Below, one piece after another: positions 38,331 to 47,608 of a DNA stretch of 64,000 nucleotides (the stretch's first letter is position 1; each line of letters starts with the position of its first letter). Both the position numbers and the translations under genes were made by a program. The notes under the pieces were generated by a model, which made no database searches, was not told the origin of the DNA, and worked only from the letters and a program-made list of their open reading frames with translations. This stretch comes from Paraburkholderia phytofirmans PsJN (GTDB taxonomy: Bacteria > Pseudomonadota > Gammaproteobacteria > Burkholderiales > Burkholderiaceae): the NCBI RefSeq assembly GCF_000020125.1, contig NC_010681.1, positions 1,612,001 through 1,676,000 on the forward strand, read 5' to 3'.

Positions 38331-39560
38331 ATGATTACCCGGGAACACTGCGCCGCGCTCGACGCTGCCGACACCTTGGCCCATTGCCGCGCGCGCTTCG
38401 ATCTGCCCGCAGACACGATTTACCTCGACGGCAACTCGCTGGGCGCGATGCCCGCCAATGTGCCCGCGCGCATCGAACAGGCATTGAAGCACGAATGGGC
38501 GCACGGTCTGATCCGTTCATGGAACGACGCCGGCTGGTATCCGGCACCGCAGCGCACCGGCAACAAGATCGCCAGGCTGATCGGCGCGGGCCAGGACGAA
38601 GTGATCGTCGCCGATTCGACCTCGGTGAATCTGTTCAAGGTGCTGGTGGCGGCCACGCGCATGCGCCCCGGCCGCAATGTGATTCTGGCCGAACGCACCA
38701 ACTTTCCTACTGACGTGTATATCGCGTCGAGCGTCGCGGAGATGACCGGGTGCGACCTGCGCTGCGTCGATCCCGATGAGATCGTTTCGGCTATAGACGA
38801 CACCGTGGCAATCGTGTCGCTCACGCACGTCAATTACAAAACCGGCAAACGCTACGACATGGAAGCGGTGACGCGTCAGGCGCAAGAGGCCGGTGCGTTG
38901 ATCGTGTGGGACCTGTGTCATTCGGCGGGCGCCATGCCCGTGAATCTGAATCGTTGCGATGCCGACTTTGCGGTCGGATGCGGCTACAAGTATCTGAATG
39001 GCGGGCCTGGCGCGCCGGCTTTCGTGTTCGTCGCGTCGCGCCATATCGAGGCCGTGCGTCAGCCGCTGACCGGCTGGCATGGGCATTCCAGACCGTTCGA
39101 ATTCGCGCATGACTATGCGCCGCATCCTGGCATCGACCGGATGTTGACGGGCACCGCGCCGCAACTCGGCGTAATCGCACTGGAGAGCGCGCTGGAGGCC
39201 TTCGACGGTGTCGATCTCGACGTGCTGCGCGACAAGAGCGTGGCGCTGGGCAACCTGTTTATCGAATTGACCGATCAGGAACTGACGGGGCTGGGTTGCA
39301 CGCTGGCTTCGCCGCGCGACGCCGAAATGCGGGGCAGTCAGGTTTCACTCGGCCACGCGCAAGGCTACGCGATCATGCAGGCACTGATCGCACGCAATGT
39401 GATCGGCGACTTTCGTGCGCCGGATATTTTGCGCTTCGGCTTCGCGCCGCTCTATGTGCGCTATGTGGATATCTGGGACACGATAGCGCAACTCAAGGAC
39501 ATCATCGCGACCGATGCGTGGAATACCGACGAGTTCAAAGCTCGCAAGTCGGTCACGTAA
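38331..39560 (+). CDS. kynU: Kynureninase
   Basis: 409-residue PLP enzyme cleaving kynurenine or 3-hydroxykynurenine to (3-hydroxy)anthranilate and alanine. Signature YLDGNSLGAMP near residue 30, DLCHSAGAMPVNL, the PLP-Lys segment GCGYKYLNGGPGAP, and GWHGH. A 67-bp gap and AGGA ribosome site precede it, so it may have its own promoter. Neither kynA, kynB nor a kynurenine 3-monooxygenase gene is in the window. With nbaC downstream in the pathway, its useful substrate here would be 3-hydroxykynurenine. Confidence 0.94.
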   Translation: MITREHCAALDAADTLAHCRARFDLPADTIYLDGNSLGAMPANVPARIEQALKHEWAHGLIRSWNDAGWYPAPQRTGNKIARLIGAGQDEVIVADSTSVNLFKVLVAATRMRPGRNVILAERTNFPTDVYIASSVAEMTGCDLRCVDPDEIVSAIDDTVAIVSLTHVNYKTGKRYDMEAVTRQAQEAGALIVWDLCHSAGAMPVNLNRCDADFAVGCGYKYLNGGPGAPAFVFVASRHIEAVRQPLTGWHGHSRPFEFAHDYAPHPGIDRMLTGTAPQLGVIALESALEAFDGVDLDVLRDKSVALGNLFIELTDQELTGLGCTLASPRDAEMRGSQVSLGHAQGYAIMQALIARNVIGDFRAPDILRFGFAPLYVRYVDIWDTIAQLKDIIATDAWNTDEFKARKSVT

Positions 39561-39675
39561 AGCGTTTGCAGGGTCGATAGTGAAGCATACGCCGCGCTTC
39601 GAATAGCGAAGCCGCACGACGGCGCGGCACCGGCGCTTGTGTCCACACGCAAGCGCATCCAGGAGGAGACACAAG

Positions 39676-41076
39676 ATGACGCAAGAGCAGCGAGGCTTCG
39701 ACACGATTGTCGAACGTGAGAAGGGATTGCAGCGCGGATTGTCGACCGGGCAGTTGTCGATGATCGCGATTGGCGGCGCGATTGGTACCGGGCTTTTCCT
39801 CGGCAGCGGTTTTGCGATCGGGTTTGCCGGGCCGAGCGTGCTGGTGAGTTATGCGATCGGCGCGCTGATCGCATTGCTGCTGATGGGATGTCTCGCGGAG
39901 ATGACCGTCGCGCATCCCACTTCGGGTTCGTTCGGCGCGTATGCCGAGCACTATATCGCGCCGTGGGCGGGCTTTCTGGTGCGCTACGCGTATTGGTCGT
40001 CGATCGTGTTCGCGGTCGGCACCGAGGTGACGGCCATTGCCGTCTATATGAAGTATTGGTTTCCCGCCGTGCCTGGCTGGTACTGGATCGTCGGATTTTC
40101 GGCGGCGCTGATCGGCATCAATTCGGTCAGCGTGAAAGTGTTCGGCGCGGTGGAGTATGTGTTTTCGATGCTGAAGATCGTCGCGATCGTCGGCTTCATT
40201 CTGCTCGGCGCTTATGTGGTGTTCGGCGCACCGGCGGATTCGACGATCGGCTTTGCCAATTACACGTCGCACGGCGGCTTCTTTCCGAAGGGCGTATGGG
40301 GTATGTGGGTCGCGGTGATCGTTTCGATCTTCAGTTATCTGAGCATCGAGATGATCGCGGTCGCGGCGGGCGAGGCGCGCGATCCACAGAAGGCGATCAC
40401 GCGAGCTTTTCGCGCGACGATGTTCCGCCTGGTGTTCTTCTATCTGCTGACCTTGGCGCTCATGCTGGCGATCGTGCCGTGGAATGCGGCCGGAACGGAC
40501 GAGAGTCCGTTCGTGCGGGTGATGGCCGCGACTCACGTGCCGGGTGCGGCCGGCGTCATCAACTTTGTGATTCTGGTGGCGGCATTGTCGGCGATGAACA
40601 GCCAGCTCTATATCACGACGCGGATGATGTTCAGCTTGTCGCGGGCCGGCTATGCACCGCGAAAGTTGGGGGCATTGAACGGTAAAGGCGTGCCTGTCGC
40701 CGCGCTGTGGTTATCGACGATCGGGATCGCGCTGGCTACCGTGTTGAACGTGGTTTATCCGGACGCTTCGTTTGTGTTGATGATGTCGGTTTCCATGTTC
40801 GGGGCGATGTTTACCTGGCTGATGATCTTCGTGACGCATTTCTTCTTTCGTCATCGGCATCAGGGCGCGCCGTTGGCGTTCAGGATGTGGGGTTATCCGG
40901 GGACGTCCGCGTTGGGAGCCGGGTTGATGGTGAGTGCACTGGTTACCACGTGGTTCACCAGGGAGTTCCGAATGACGCTCGTGATTGGCGTGCCGTTTAT
41001 TGTTTCCCTGCTGGTCGTTTATTTCGTCTGGTATCGCAAGCGAGCGGTTGAGGGTGCGGCGGCCGAGCTTGCATGA
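39676..41076 (+). CDS. Amino-acid permease (APC/AAT family)
   Basis: 466-residue, 12-helix inner-membrane transporter of the AroP/PheP/GabP type. The consensus GLSTGQLSMIAIGGAIGTGLF starts helix 1, and GEARDPQKAITRAF follows the central helices. AGGAGGAG before the ATG is a strong ribosome site. Its position after kynU suggests uptake of kynurenine, tryptophan or a related aromatic amino acid, an inference. Confidence 0.88.
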   Translation: MTQEQRGFDTIVEREKGLQRGLSTGQLSMIAIGGAIGTGLFLGSGFAIGFAGPSVLVSYAIGALIALLLMGCLAEMTVAHPTSGSFGAYAEHYIAPWAGFLVRYAYWSSIVFAVGTEVTAIAVYMKYWFPAVPGWYWIVGFSAALIGINSVSVKVFGAVEYVFSMLKIVAIVGFILLGAYVVFGAPADSTIGFANYTSHGGFFPKGVWGMWVAVIVSIFSYLSIEMIAVAAGEARDPQKAITRAFRATMFRLVFFYLLTLALMLAIVPWNAAGTDESPFVRVMAATHVPGAAGVINFVILVAALSAMNSQLYITTRMMFSLSRAGYAPRKLGALNGKGVPVAALWLSTIGIALATVLNVVYPDASFVLMMSVSMFGAMFTWLMIFVTHFFFRHRHQGAPLAFRMWGYPGTSALGAGLMVSALVTTWFTREFRMTLVIGVPFIVSLLVVYFVWYRKRAVEGAAAELA

Positions 41077-41164
41077 ACGTTTGAAAACTCCGGTGTGAGT
41101 CCGTCCGGGCGCTTGTCAGGAAGATCGAAATATTCCCGGATTCAATGCAGATCGTATGTCTTGT

Positions 41165-41189
41165 GCGCGCCCCCGGCGCGCTTTTTTTT
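41165..41189 (+). terminator. Intrinsic terminator after the permease gene
   Basis: GCGCGCC pairs with GGCGCGC across a CCC loop, followed directly by eight T (41182-41189). It closes the nba-kynU-permease unit. Confidence 0.9.
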
Positions 41190-41373
41190 GTTTGAGCATC
41201 GTAGCCGCGCAATCGGGCGAGACTGATTTGCTTATGGACGCCTATTCGAGCTGAATACGGCGTTTCTGGTGGGCACTCAACTGGCGGGTGCGGTCATCGG
41301 CGTACGCGGTACTGTTCCGTCAGTCGCGTTTCAGATGACCGCACAAGTGCAAGGCGAAAGCACCGGACGCGGT

Positions 41374-41715
41374 CTACCGAACCTCCAAAACCCACTTTGC
41401 AAACCGCTCAGCCTCCTCGGCGGAAATGGCATTAGGCGGCATCTGCGCCCCGGTATTCCACTTCCCCGAACTACCTTCGAGCATGCTCTTCTTCAGTTTG
41501 GCAACAGCATCGGAGTCGCCGCGATACCGTTCGGAGATAGCCCGAAAAGACGGGCCGACCTTGGTCGTATCCATTGAATGACAAGCGCGGCAAGTCTGCT
41601 CGCTGGCGGAAATAGACCGGCCTGTAGTAACGCCACCGGCGGGTGCCGCCGCAAAAGTACTCCCACAAATCAAATACAACCAGGCAGCACTCAGAATACG
41701 TAAATTCATACCCAT
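41374..41715 (-). CDS. Small periplasmic c-type cytochrome
   Basis: 113 residues: signal peptide (ILSAAWLYLICGSTFAAA), one haem site CRACH, and the axial Met in GAQMPPN, followed by a final helix AERFAKWVLEV. Class I cytochrome of the c5/c551 type. ATG 41715 is preferred; ATG 41709 and a TTG at 41727 are alternatives. It lies downstream of the beta-propeller gene, behind a terminator-like hairpin, and could be its electron acceptor. Confidence 0.9.
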   Translation of the reverse strand: MGMNLRILSAAWLYLICGSTFAAAPAGGVTTGRSISASEQTCRACHSMDTTKVGPSFRAISERYRGDSDAVAKLKKSMLEGSSGKWNTGAQMPPNAISAEEAERFAKWVLEVR

Positions 41716-41746
41716 ACCCCATAACAACTACAAAAACAAGAAACGC

Positions 41747-41779
41747 AAAAAACCCCACCGACGAAAACCGCCGGCAGGG
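41747..41779 (-). terminator. Probable intrinsic terminator between propeller and cytochrome genes
   Basis: On the minus strand CCCTGCCGGCG pairs imperfectly with CGTCGGTGGGG around a TTTT-containing loop, followed by six T. It lies about 30 bases before the cytochrome start, so the cytochrome may be expressed at a lower level by read-through. Confidence 0.65.
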
Positions 41780-41829
41780 CAAAGCGCTCACCAAAAAAAC
41801 GCATCAATAGAGAAAGATGAAGAACCAAC

Positions 41830-43647
41830 TCACCGAGCTGGCCAGGGCTTGGCCGGCGCACCGATCACAGGCTTGCCCAGCAACGGCGTAGACAACGCAT
41901 AGGCCCCGTTCTCCGTGAAAGCCCAGATGATATTCCGGTCGTACTCCGTATAAATCGCCAGCACGCCCTTGCCCAGGGTGTAACTCGGCAACTCGCTCTC
42001 ATCAGCCAGCGCCGGCACGAAATACCCGGCAATGGTCGGCTTGGCCGGATCGCGCACATCGAAAATCTGCACACCGGCGTTATAGAACGAATACGGAATC
42101 ACACCTTGCCGCCAGCCGCCCGGCTGCCCCGTCGCATTCGACCGTTTCGGACCGAAGTTGCCGCCGCGCTGGCAGAAACTCGTGAACGGCGCGCCTTCGG
42201 GCGGCGTCGGCTGCGGCAGCTTCGCCGCGACCTTCAGATGCGAAGGATCGCGTGCGTCCACTACAAAGATGTCTTTGTACGGTTCGTAGCAGTCACGGTT
42301 CATTGGATAGCCGCTCGTCAGCACATAACCGGTGCGGTCGTATTGGCTGACATCGGCGTTGTCGTATTCGGTGCCCGCGAAACTCGGCGCCGTGTTCACG
42401 TTGCCGAGCACCTTCGGTTTGGCAGGATTCGACAGATCGAAGGAATAGAGCCCGAGTCCGCCCATCGCGCCGAAGCCGATCTTGCCGCCTTGCTCCAGCG
42501 GCTTCGGCAGGAAGATAGGAATACGCGAACCCATCCACGAAGTACGATTGCCCGCGCGCGGATTCGTCATATACGCCTGTTCGTGCGCCTCATTGCCGAG
42601 AATCTGTCCCGGCACGGAGATCTGCGAGACGAACTTCGGATCGGCCGGATCGGACATGTCCCACACCTGATAGCCCGGCGAATACAGATAGTTTGGGTAC
42701 TCGGTCAAACCATAACTGTCGTCCGGCGCGGCGGACAGGATCATGTACTTGCCACCGTAGTATTCCGGCGCGTCGAGCGAACCTGAACCCTGTTGCTGAC
42801 CGATCGGCGCATCGGGATGCTTGTAGTCGGTCGTGCGCGTCGCGATCAACTTCCATTGGCTCGGCAGCGGGCCGTCCATTTCGAAGACCTTGAAACCCTT
42901 GAGCGAGTTGTAGTGACGCTGTGCCTCGACCTTGTCCGGTTGCTCACTCTTGTCGCTTAGCAGACCGTAGCGGCCAATTTCGAACGACGCGACCAGCACC
43001 GGCTTGCCGAGCTTCTTGCTCCACACGATGGTGGCGCCGCCCAGGTAGTCATGCGCATTGTTCGGATCGAAGCGTTCAGTCGGCCCTTTGGGCCCCCACG
43101 TGGCGCCCTTTGAAAACACCACTTTGCCATTGGCCGGATCGGTGACGTCCATGATGCGCAGATAGTCGCGGTCATGAATGTAGAGGTAACGGTGCCCATC
43201 GAAGTCGGCGATATTGTTCCAGGCGTGGAAGGGCGAACCGACTTGCGGATAGAAGGCCAGCACCTTCACGTCCTTGGTATAGCTCTTTTTGTCCCATGTG
43301 GTCATCTCGCCGGGGAAGTGCTGGCCTTGATGCACTTCGGGCGTCGCCTTCGGCCATACGAACTGCCCGGTTGCCGGATCCATGCCGTAATCGACGCCAG
43401 GCTTGAGCGGAACGGGGCGACGATCGGGCGTCAGACGTAGCCACGCGGCCAGATAGGGATCCTTGACATTCGGCGTGCCGGGCGTCGCCTGCGTGCCGGA
43501 CGCCGGCGTCGCCGCGGCCGCCGTCGCGCCAGAAGCCGCAGCCGCAGCCTGTTGAGCAGCGTCGCCGCTTGCGCACGCCGCGGCCGACATGAATGCCAGC
43601 ATTGCGCCTGTTGCGAGAGATGATTTCAGATTGCCTGTGCGAAGCAT
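41830..43647 (-). CDS. Periplasmic beta-propeller protein with LVIVD-like repeats
   Basis: 605 residues. Signal peptide (SSLATGAMLAFMSAAACASG, with a possible lipobox AAAC), an Ala/Thr-rich linker, then repeated blades such as YLYIHDRDYLRIMDVTDPAN, VWDMSDPADPKFVSQI, LYSFDLSNPAKPKVLGNV, IFVVDARDPSHLKVAAKL and VQIFDVRDPAKPTIAGYF. Each blade has the D-x-(R/S/T)-x-P motif of LVIVD propellers. The start at 43647 has AAGGAGG ideally placed. It follows the porin gene by 19 bases and precedes a cytochrome c. No enzymatic motif is visible; it could be a substrate-binding or redox partner protein. Confidence 0.85.
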   Translation of the reverse strand: MLRTGNLKSSLATGAMLAFMSAAACASGDAAQQAAAAASGATAAAATPASGTQATPGTPNVKDPYLAAWLRLTPDRRPVPLKPGVDYGMDPATGQFVWPKATPEVHQGQHFPGEMTTWDKKSYTKDVKVLAFYPQVGSPFHAWNNIADFDGHRYLYIHDRDYLRIMDVTDPANGKVVFSKGATWGPKGPTERFDPNNAHDYLGGATIVWSKKLGKPVLVASFEIGRYGLLSDKSEQPDKVEAQRHYNSLKGFKVFEMDGPLPSQWKLIATRTTDYKHPDAPIGQQQGSGSLDAPEYYGGKYMILSAAPDDSYGLTEYPNYLYSPGYQVWDMSDPADPKFVSQISVPGQILGNEAHEQAYMTNPRAGNRTSWMGSRIPIFLPKPLEQGGKIGFGAMGGLGLYSFDLSNPAKPKVLGNVNTAPSFAGTEYDNADVSQYDRTGYVLTSGYPMNRDCYEPYKDIFVVDARDPSHLKVAAKLPQPTPPEGAPFTSFCQRGGNFGPKRSNATGQPGGWRQGVIPYSFYNAGVQIFDVRDPAKPTIAGYFVPALADESELPSYTLGKGVLAIYTEYDRNIIWAFTENGAYALSTPLLGKPVIGAPAKPWPAR

Positions 43648-43666
43648 GAGCTTCCTCCTTTTTATA

Positions 43667-44707
43667 TTAGAACGCGTGTCGAATACCGAACTGGAAGCCG
43701 CTCGGATTCTGTCCACTGTTCGGATAAACCTGGAACGTCACCGGATAAGGCACGGGCACGTCGTGCTGATGTTTGACGTGCGCGAAAGTGGCATACAGGT
43801 CGGTCCGTTTCGACAAACCGTAGATGTAGCCGATCACGCCGCCGGTGGCGCTGGAAATACTGGTGTTGTTGTCGTCGTGGCGATGCACCACGCTCAGGTA
43901 CACACGGTTGCGTCCGTCGATGTTCCAGCGCGCGCCGATCTGCGCATCCCAACCCTGCGAATTGAACGCGACGTAGGGCGGAAACGCGTAATAGCCGTTG
44001 TACGTGTGATAGATCACCGTCGGCTCGAAGCCGCCGAACTTGTAGACGGCGGAGAAATAGTTGTCGCGCGACGAGTGGATCTGCGAGGACCTGAAGATAT
44101 CCCGCGTGTACTGCAACTCGCTGACGGCGCCGATGAAGATCGGCCCATGCCGGTAGTCGATGCTGGTGCTGAGGAAGCGTCCCGCGCGCGTGCTGTCGCC
44201 GACACCGGTGGTCGCCATGATCCGGCCGGTGAAGCCGTAGAAGGTCGGCGTCTTATACTGGATCGCGTTGTCCACGCGGTACGACGCGTAAAAGAACTCC
44301 ATGTTGTTGACCATACTGAAGTCCGCTGCCCAGCTCGGATCGGCGTAACCCGCGATCCAGTACGAGGGCGTGAACTGGCGGCCCATCGTGATTTCACCCC
44401 AGTTGCCTTTCAGGCCGACGAACGACTGGCGAAATTGCGCGGACTGCACACCGGTGTTCGCGGAGAACATCGGCTCGATGGTGAACACGGCCTTGTTGCC
44501 GCCGCCCAGGTCTTCGACACCGCTCAGGTTGAAGCGCGAGTTGTTCAGGCCGCCGCTCGACATGCGCGTCACGTTGCCGCCAGAACCGGAAGAGATCAGA
44601 TGTTCGATGTTCAGGTCGACATAGCCGGACAGCCAGATCTTCGACTGGGCATGTGCCCCGGCGCATGCGAGCATCAAGGCGCCTGACACGAGAGTCTTCG
44701 TTTTCAT
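43667..44707 (-). CDS. Outer-membrane porin (Gram-negative porin family)
   Basis: 346-residue trimeric diffusion porin: signal peptide ending AGAHAQ, first strand SKIWLSGYVDLNIEH, loop-3-like WIAGYADPSWAADF, and the C-terminal aromatic end FGIRHAF. First gene of the porin-propeller unit. A TGTATACA palindrome lies 88 bp upstream of its start, which links it to the GntR regulon. Confidence 0.92.
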   Translation of the reverse strand: MKTKTLVSGALMLACAGAHAQSKIWLSGYVDLNIEHLISSGSGGNVTRMSSGGLNNSRFNLSGVEDLGGGNKAVFTIEPMFSANTGVQSAQFRQSFVGLKGNWGEITMGRQFTPSYWIAGYADPSWAADFSMVNNMEFFYASYRVDNAIQYKTPTFYGFTGRIMATTGVGDSTRAGRFLSTSIDYRHGPIFIGAVSELQYTRDIFRSSQIHSSRDNYFSAVYKFGGFEPTVIYHTYNGYYAFPPYVAFNSQGWDAQIGARWNIDGRNRVYLSVVHRHDDNNTSISSATGGVIGYIYGLSKRTDLYATFAHVKHQHDVPVPYPVTFQVYPNSGQNPSGFQFGIRHAF

Positions 44708-44794
44708 TCCATCTCCAAACTAATTGTCGTTCTTTTCGTGTTGTGAAGACGGCTGTCGGCGCGCTCGACAGCCGCGGTTACGGCCTTTCTGTTC

Positions 44795-44804
44795 GTGTAT
44801 ACAC
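44795..44804. promoter_or_regulatory. GntR-type operator GTGTATACAC upstream of the porin
   Basis: A 10-bp perfect palindrome in the 203-bp gap between two porin genes. The same core (TGTATAC) recurs at 47497-47524 and 50418-50481, each next to genes of this island, and fits the GT-N-AC half-site layout of FadR/FCD-type GntR proteins. Confidence 0.65.
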
Positions 44805-44910
44805 AAACTGGTAAAAATTATACCCACGGCAAAATTTGGATTCCGAGCTTTATTTTTTTATACAAAACAACGTTTTGGTTATAGCGGGTTGACCCGAATG
44901 GCATCGCGCG

Positions 44911-45936
44911 TCAAAACCGATGCCGGATTCCTGCTGCATAAGTCATCGCGGTGCCATAGCCGGAAAGCCGGTCGTAGACGGTGAGCAGGTAGAGGTCGGT
45001 GCGTTTGGACAAGAAATAGTCGAGACCCGCGGAGCCCGTATTGCGGCCTGTGACGATGTTTTTCGGCGCGCTGCGTCGCGTGTACGCCCATTCGGCGAGG
45101 GCGGTGAGCTGTGAGGTCAGCGGCACGGACAGGCCGGTTTCGAAGGTGTGCGCGCCGACGTCGGTCGAGTCGGTGCGCAGTCCTTGCAATGCGCCATACA
45201 GCTTGAAAAGCGAAAAGTCGTACGCGGCGCCGACGATGTACGCGTTCTGTGTCGGCGCCGCGACACCCGCAACCACGCGCGTGCGTTGTACCGTCGCGAC
45301 AGCGGTGAGCGAACCGCCGGCGTAGAGCGCGGAGAACGCGGCGTTGTAGATCCCGTTCGCGCCCGCGACGCCGCCGGGCGCATACACGGCCGTGGCGGTC
45401 AGGCCGTTCAGATTCGGGCTGGTGTACTGAATGCCGTTATTCCAGACGGTGTCGCCCGCAATCGCGCCGCCGTAGGGCGCGGTGAAAGTCTGCATGACGA
45501 GCGGCGAAAACAGGATCGACGCCTGAAACGGATTGGCGACCTGCTCGGCAAGGTAGAGCAGATTGGTGTGCCGGCCGAACGTCACGCGTCCAAATGGCCC
45601 GGCGATGCCGACATACGAGTTGCGTCCCCAGAAGGGGTCGGCGGCGGTGCGGCCAAGGCCGCCGTTGGTCGGCTGAAAGAAGCTCTCGAGCACGGCGATC
45701 GCGTGATAACCGGCACCCAGTTCTTCGTTGATGCGGATGCCCCAGTACGGCGCCGTTAGCCCGGGGCTCTGTTCGGCGAGTGCGGCGGGTGGTCCGTTGC
45801 TGCGTTTGCTGCTGGCGATATCCAGCCCGACGAGCCCATACAGCGTGACGGACGTCTGCGCCTGCACGGCTTGTGAAGCGATACACCATGCGGAGGCGCA
45901 AACGAGCGCGAGCGCGCTTAACGATCGAACGTTCAT
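44911..45936 (-). CDS. Outer-membrane porin (Gram-negative porin family)
   Basis: 341 residues. Signal peptide ends QAVQAQ, the mature start TSVTLYGLVGLDIASSKR is the standard Burkholderia porin opening, with GRNSYVGIAGPFGRVTFGRH and a C-terminal strand AAGIRHRF. It is the third gene of the VOC-dehydrogenase-porin unit (85 bp after the dehydrogenase stop) and is only distantly similar to the adjacent porin. Confidence 0.92.
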   Translation of the reverse strand: MNVRSLSALALVCASAWCIASQAVQAQTSVTLYGLVGLDIASSKRSNGPPAALAEQSPGLTAPYWGIRINEELGAGYHAIAVLESFFQPTNGGLGRTAADPFWGRNSYVGIAGPFGRVTFGRHTNLLYLAEQVANPFQASILFSPLVMQTFTAPYGGAIAGDTVWNNGIQYTSPNLNGLTATAVYAPGGVAGANGIYNAAFSALYAGGSLTAVATVQRTRVVAGVAAPTQNAYIVGAAYDFSLFKLYGALQGLRTDSTDVGAHTFETGLSVPLTSQLTALAEWAYTRRSAPKNIVTGRNTGSAGLDYFLSKRTDLYLLTVYDRLSGYGTAMTYAAGIRHRF

Positions 45937-46021
45937 AGCGAGTCCTTGTGAGCGGTTGGGAACAACGAAAACAGCAAAGACAGCGGGTCGGCGGCGCGGC
46001 GGTCCGCCGCGCCGCCGCGTG

Positions 46022-46966
46022 TCAAACAGTGCGCACTGCGAATTCGACGGGTGTGTGCGTGAAGTGCTGGGTCAGGCTGGCGATCAACGCGTCGCGTTGT
46101 GCGATCAGCGAGGCAGGCGAGCGTCCCGCGATATGCGGTGTGACGAGCACATCGGGATGGTCGAGCAACTCGAACGGCACCTCCGGTTCGTGCTCGATCA
46201 CGTCGAGCCCCGCGCCTGCAATCGCGCGCTCCGCCAGCGCGTCGAGCAAGGCTCGCGTGTCGAGTACCGAACCGCGCGAAACATTCACCACGTAGCCGTG
46301 CGGCCCGAGCGCGTACAAGACCTCGCGATCGACCAGATGCTTTGTCGCCGGACCGCCGTTGCAGGCGATCACGAGAAAGTCGCTGGCGGCGGCGAGTTCC
46401 GTGAGCCGGCTGTAGTAGCGGCCGGGTGCGTCGGCATGCGGACCGCGCGTGTGATAACCGAGCGTCATGTCGAAGCCCCGTGCGCGCGCCGCGATCAATC
46501 TGCCGATGCGGCCCATGCCGACTATCCCGAGCCGCGCGCCCGTCAGCGTGGCACGCTCGCCGCGCGACGTGCGCCAGTTGCCGCCGCGCACCGCCTCGGT
46601 GAGCGGCGCATAGCCGCGCGCGAGCGCGAGCAGCAGACCGATGGCGTGATCGGCGACGGTTGCCGCATTCGCGCCGGGCGCATGCGTGACCACGATGCCG
46701 CGTCGCGCGGCCGCGGCGACATCGACGTTTTCGTAGCCCGCCCCGAACGCGCTGACGATCTCGAGCGCCGGCAGCGCAGCCATCCGCGCTTCGGACAAAC
46801 CGGTCGAGCCGTTGGTCACGACCGCGCGCACCCTGGTCAGGTCGACGCCGGCGGGCCACGTTTCAGGCCAGCCATCCGGCAGGTAATGCAGCGCGTAAGC
46901 GCGCCGCAGCGCATCGAGCGTCGCGTCGGGCAGCGGGATCAGCGCGAGCACATAGGTGGCGCTCAT
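46022..46966 (-). CDS. D-isomer-specific 2-hydroxyacid dehydrogenase
   Basis: 314-residue NAD(P)-dependent reductase of 2-oxoacids. NAD motif GIVGMGRIGRLIA, catalytic Arg in VNVSRGSVLD, Glu in DVIEHEP and catalytic His in VTPHIAG. Likely substrates are small hydroxy- or keto-acids such as hydroxypyruvate or glyoxylate. ATG 46966 is taken; GTG 46978 overlaps the upstream stop. It sits between a VOC gene and a porin gene. Confidence 0.92.
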   Translation of the reverse strand: MSATYVLALIPLPDATLDALRRAYALHYLPDGWPETWPAGVDLTRVRAVVTNGSTGLSEARMAALPALEIVSAFGAGYENVDVAAAARRGIVVTHAPGANAATVADHAIGLLLALARGYAPLTEAVRGGNWRTSRGERATLTGARLGIVGMGRIGRLIAARARGFDMTLGYHTRGPHADAPGRYYSRLTELAAASDFLVIACNGGPATKHLVDREVLYALGPHGYVVNVSRGSVLDTRALLDALAERAIAGAGLDVIEHEPEVPFELLDHPDVLVTPHIAGRSPASLIAQRDALIASLTQHFTHTPVEFAVRTV

Positions 46967-46974
46967 GCGGCCGC

Positions 46975-47403
46975 TCACGGTTGCGGATCGGCCGATTGCG
47001 CGGCCGGTGCCACTTCCTTCACCGCGCCTTTCCAGCCGTTTTCGGTGATGTCGAACACGGTGCCGTCGGGCATGCGGTATTTCACTTCGTAGAACACGTT
47101 CGGGTCTTTCTCGTGGCGTCCCGTCAGATAGGTGCCGCCCGCCGCCACCACGCGCGCGGCGGTGGCTTCCACGTTATCCACCCACATGCCGAAGTGGATC
47201 ACGCCGCGCACGTCTTTCAGGCCGGCGTAGCCCGGCACGGTCTCGTCCTTGAAGTCGAGCAGCGCCACGTTCATCGTGCCGTCTGTCATGTAGATGCCAC
47301 GCATCGCGTTGCCCGCGCGGCGCATGCCGAATGCCTGCTCGAAGAATCGCGCGGCCGCTTCCGGATCTTCAACCGAAAGCGCGATATGACGGAGCTTGTC
47401 CAT
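46975..47403 (-). CDS. VOC-family (glyoxalase/dioxygenase-like) protein
   Basis: 142 residues, two beta-alpha-beta-beta-beta modules. Candidate metal ligands are the His in LRHIALSVED and the His in GVIHFGMWVD; the third position reads GTVFDITEN, with Asp where most have Glu. ATG 47403 has AAGGA upstream; longer in-frame starts would run through the regulatory region. It opens a three-gene unit divergent from the alpha/beta hydrolase. Confidence 0.87.
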   Translation of the reverse strand: MDKLRHIALSVEDPEAAARFFEQAFGMRRAGNAMRGIYMTDGTMNVALLDFKDETVPGYAGLKDVRGVIHFGMWVDNVEATAARVVAAGGTYLTGRHEKDPNVFYEVKYRMPDGTVFDITENGWKGAVKEVAPAAQSADPQP

Positions 47404-47496
47404 GTGATGTCCTTGCATTGTCCTGAAGGTGATTCGCCCGCGGGCGAGGAGAGGGTTGCCGTGACTGTGAATCAAGAGTGTCCGCAACTTCACCAG

Positions 47497-47524
47497 GTAT
47501 ACTACGTACAATAAATGTATACAC
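47497..47524. promoter_or_regulatory. Two GTATAC operators in a divergent control region
   Basis: GTATAC at 47497-47502 and TGTATACA at 47516-47523 lie between the minus-strand VOC gene and the plus-strand hydrolase gene. Centre spacing is about 20 bp (two helical turns), suitable for two GntR dimers on one face. Confidence 0.65.
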
Positions 47525-47608
47525 AAAATCTTTTAGATATACCAGAATGGTCTTTATGCGCCGGCCGGGACGGCCGGGATGAATCGCTGCAATGCATGAG
47601 GACCACCG

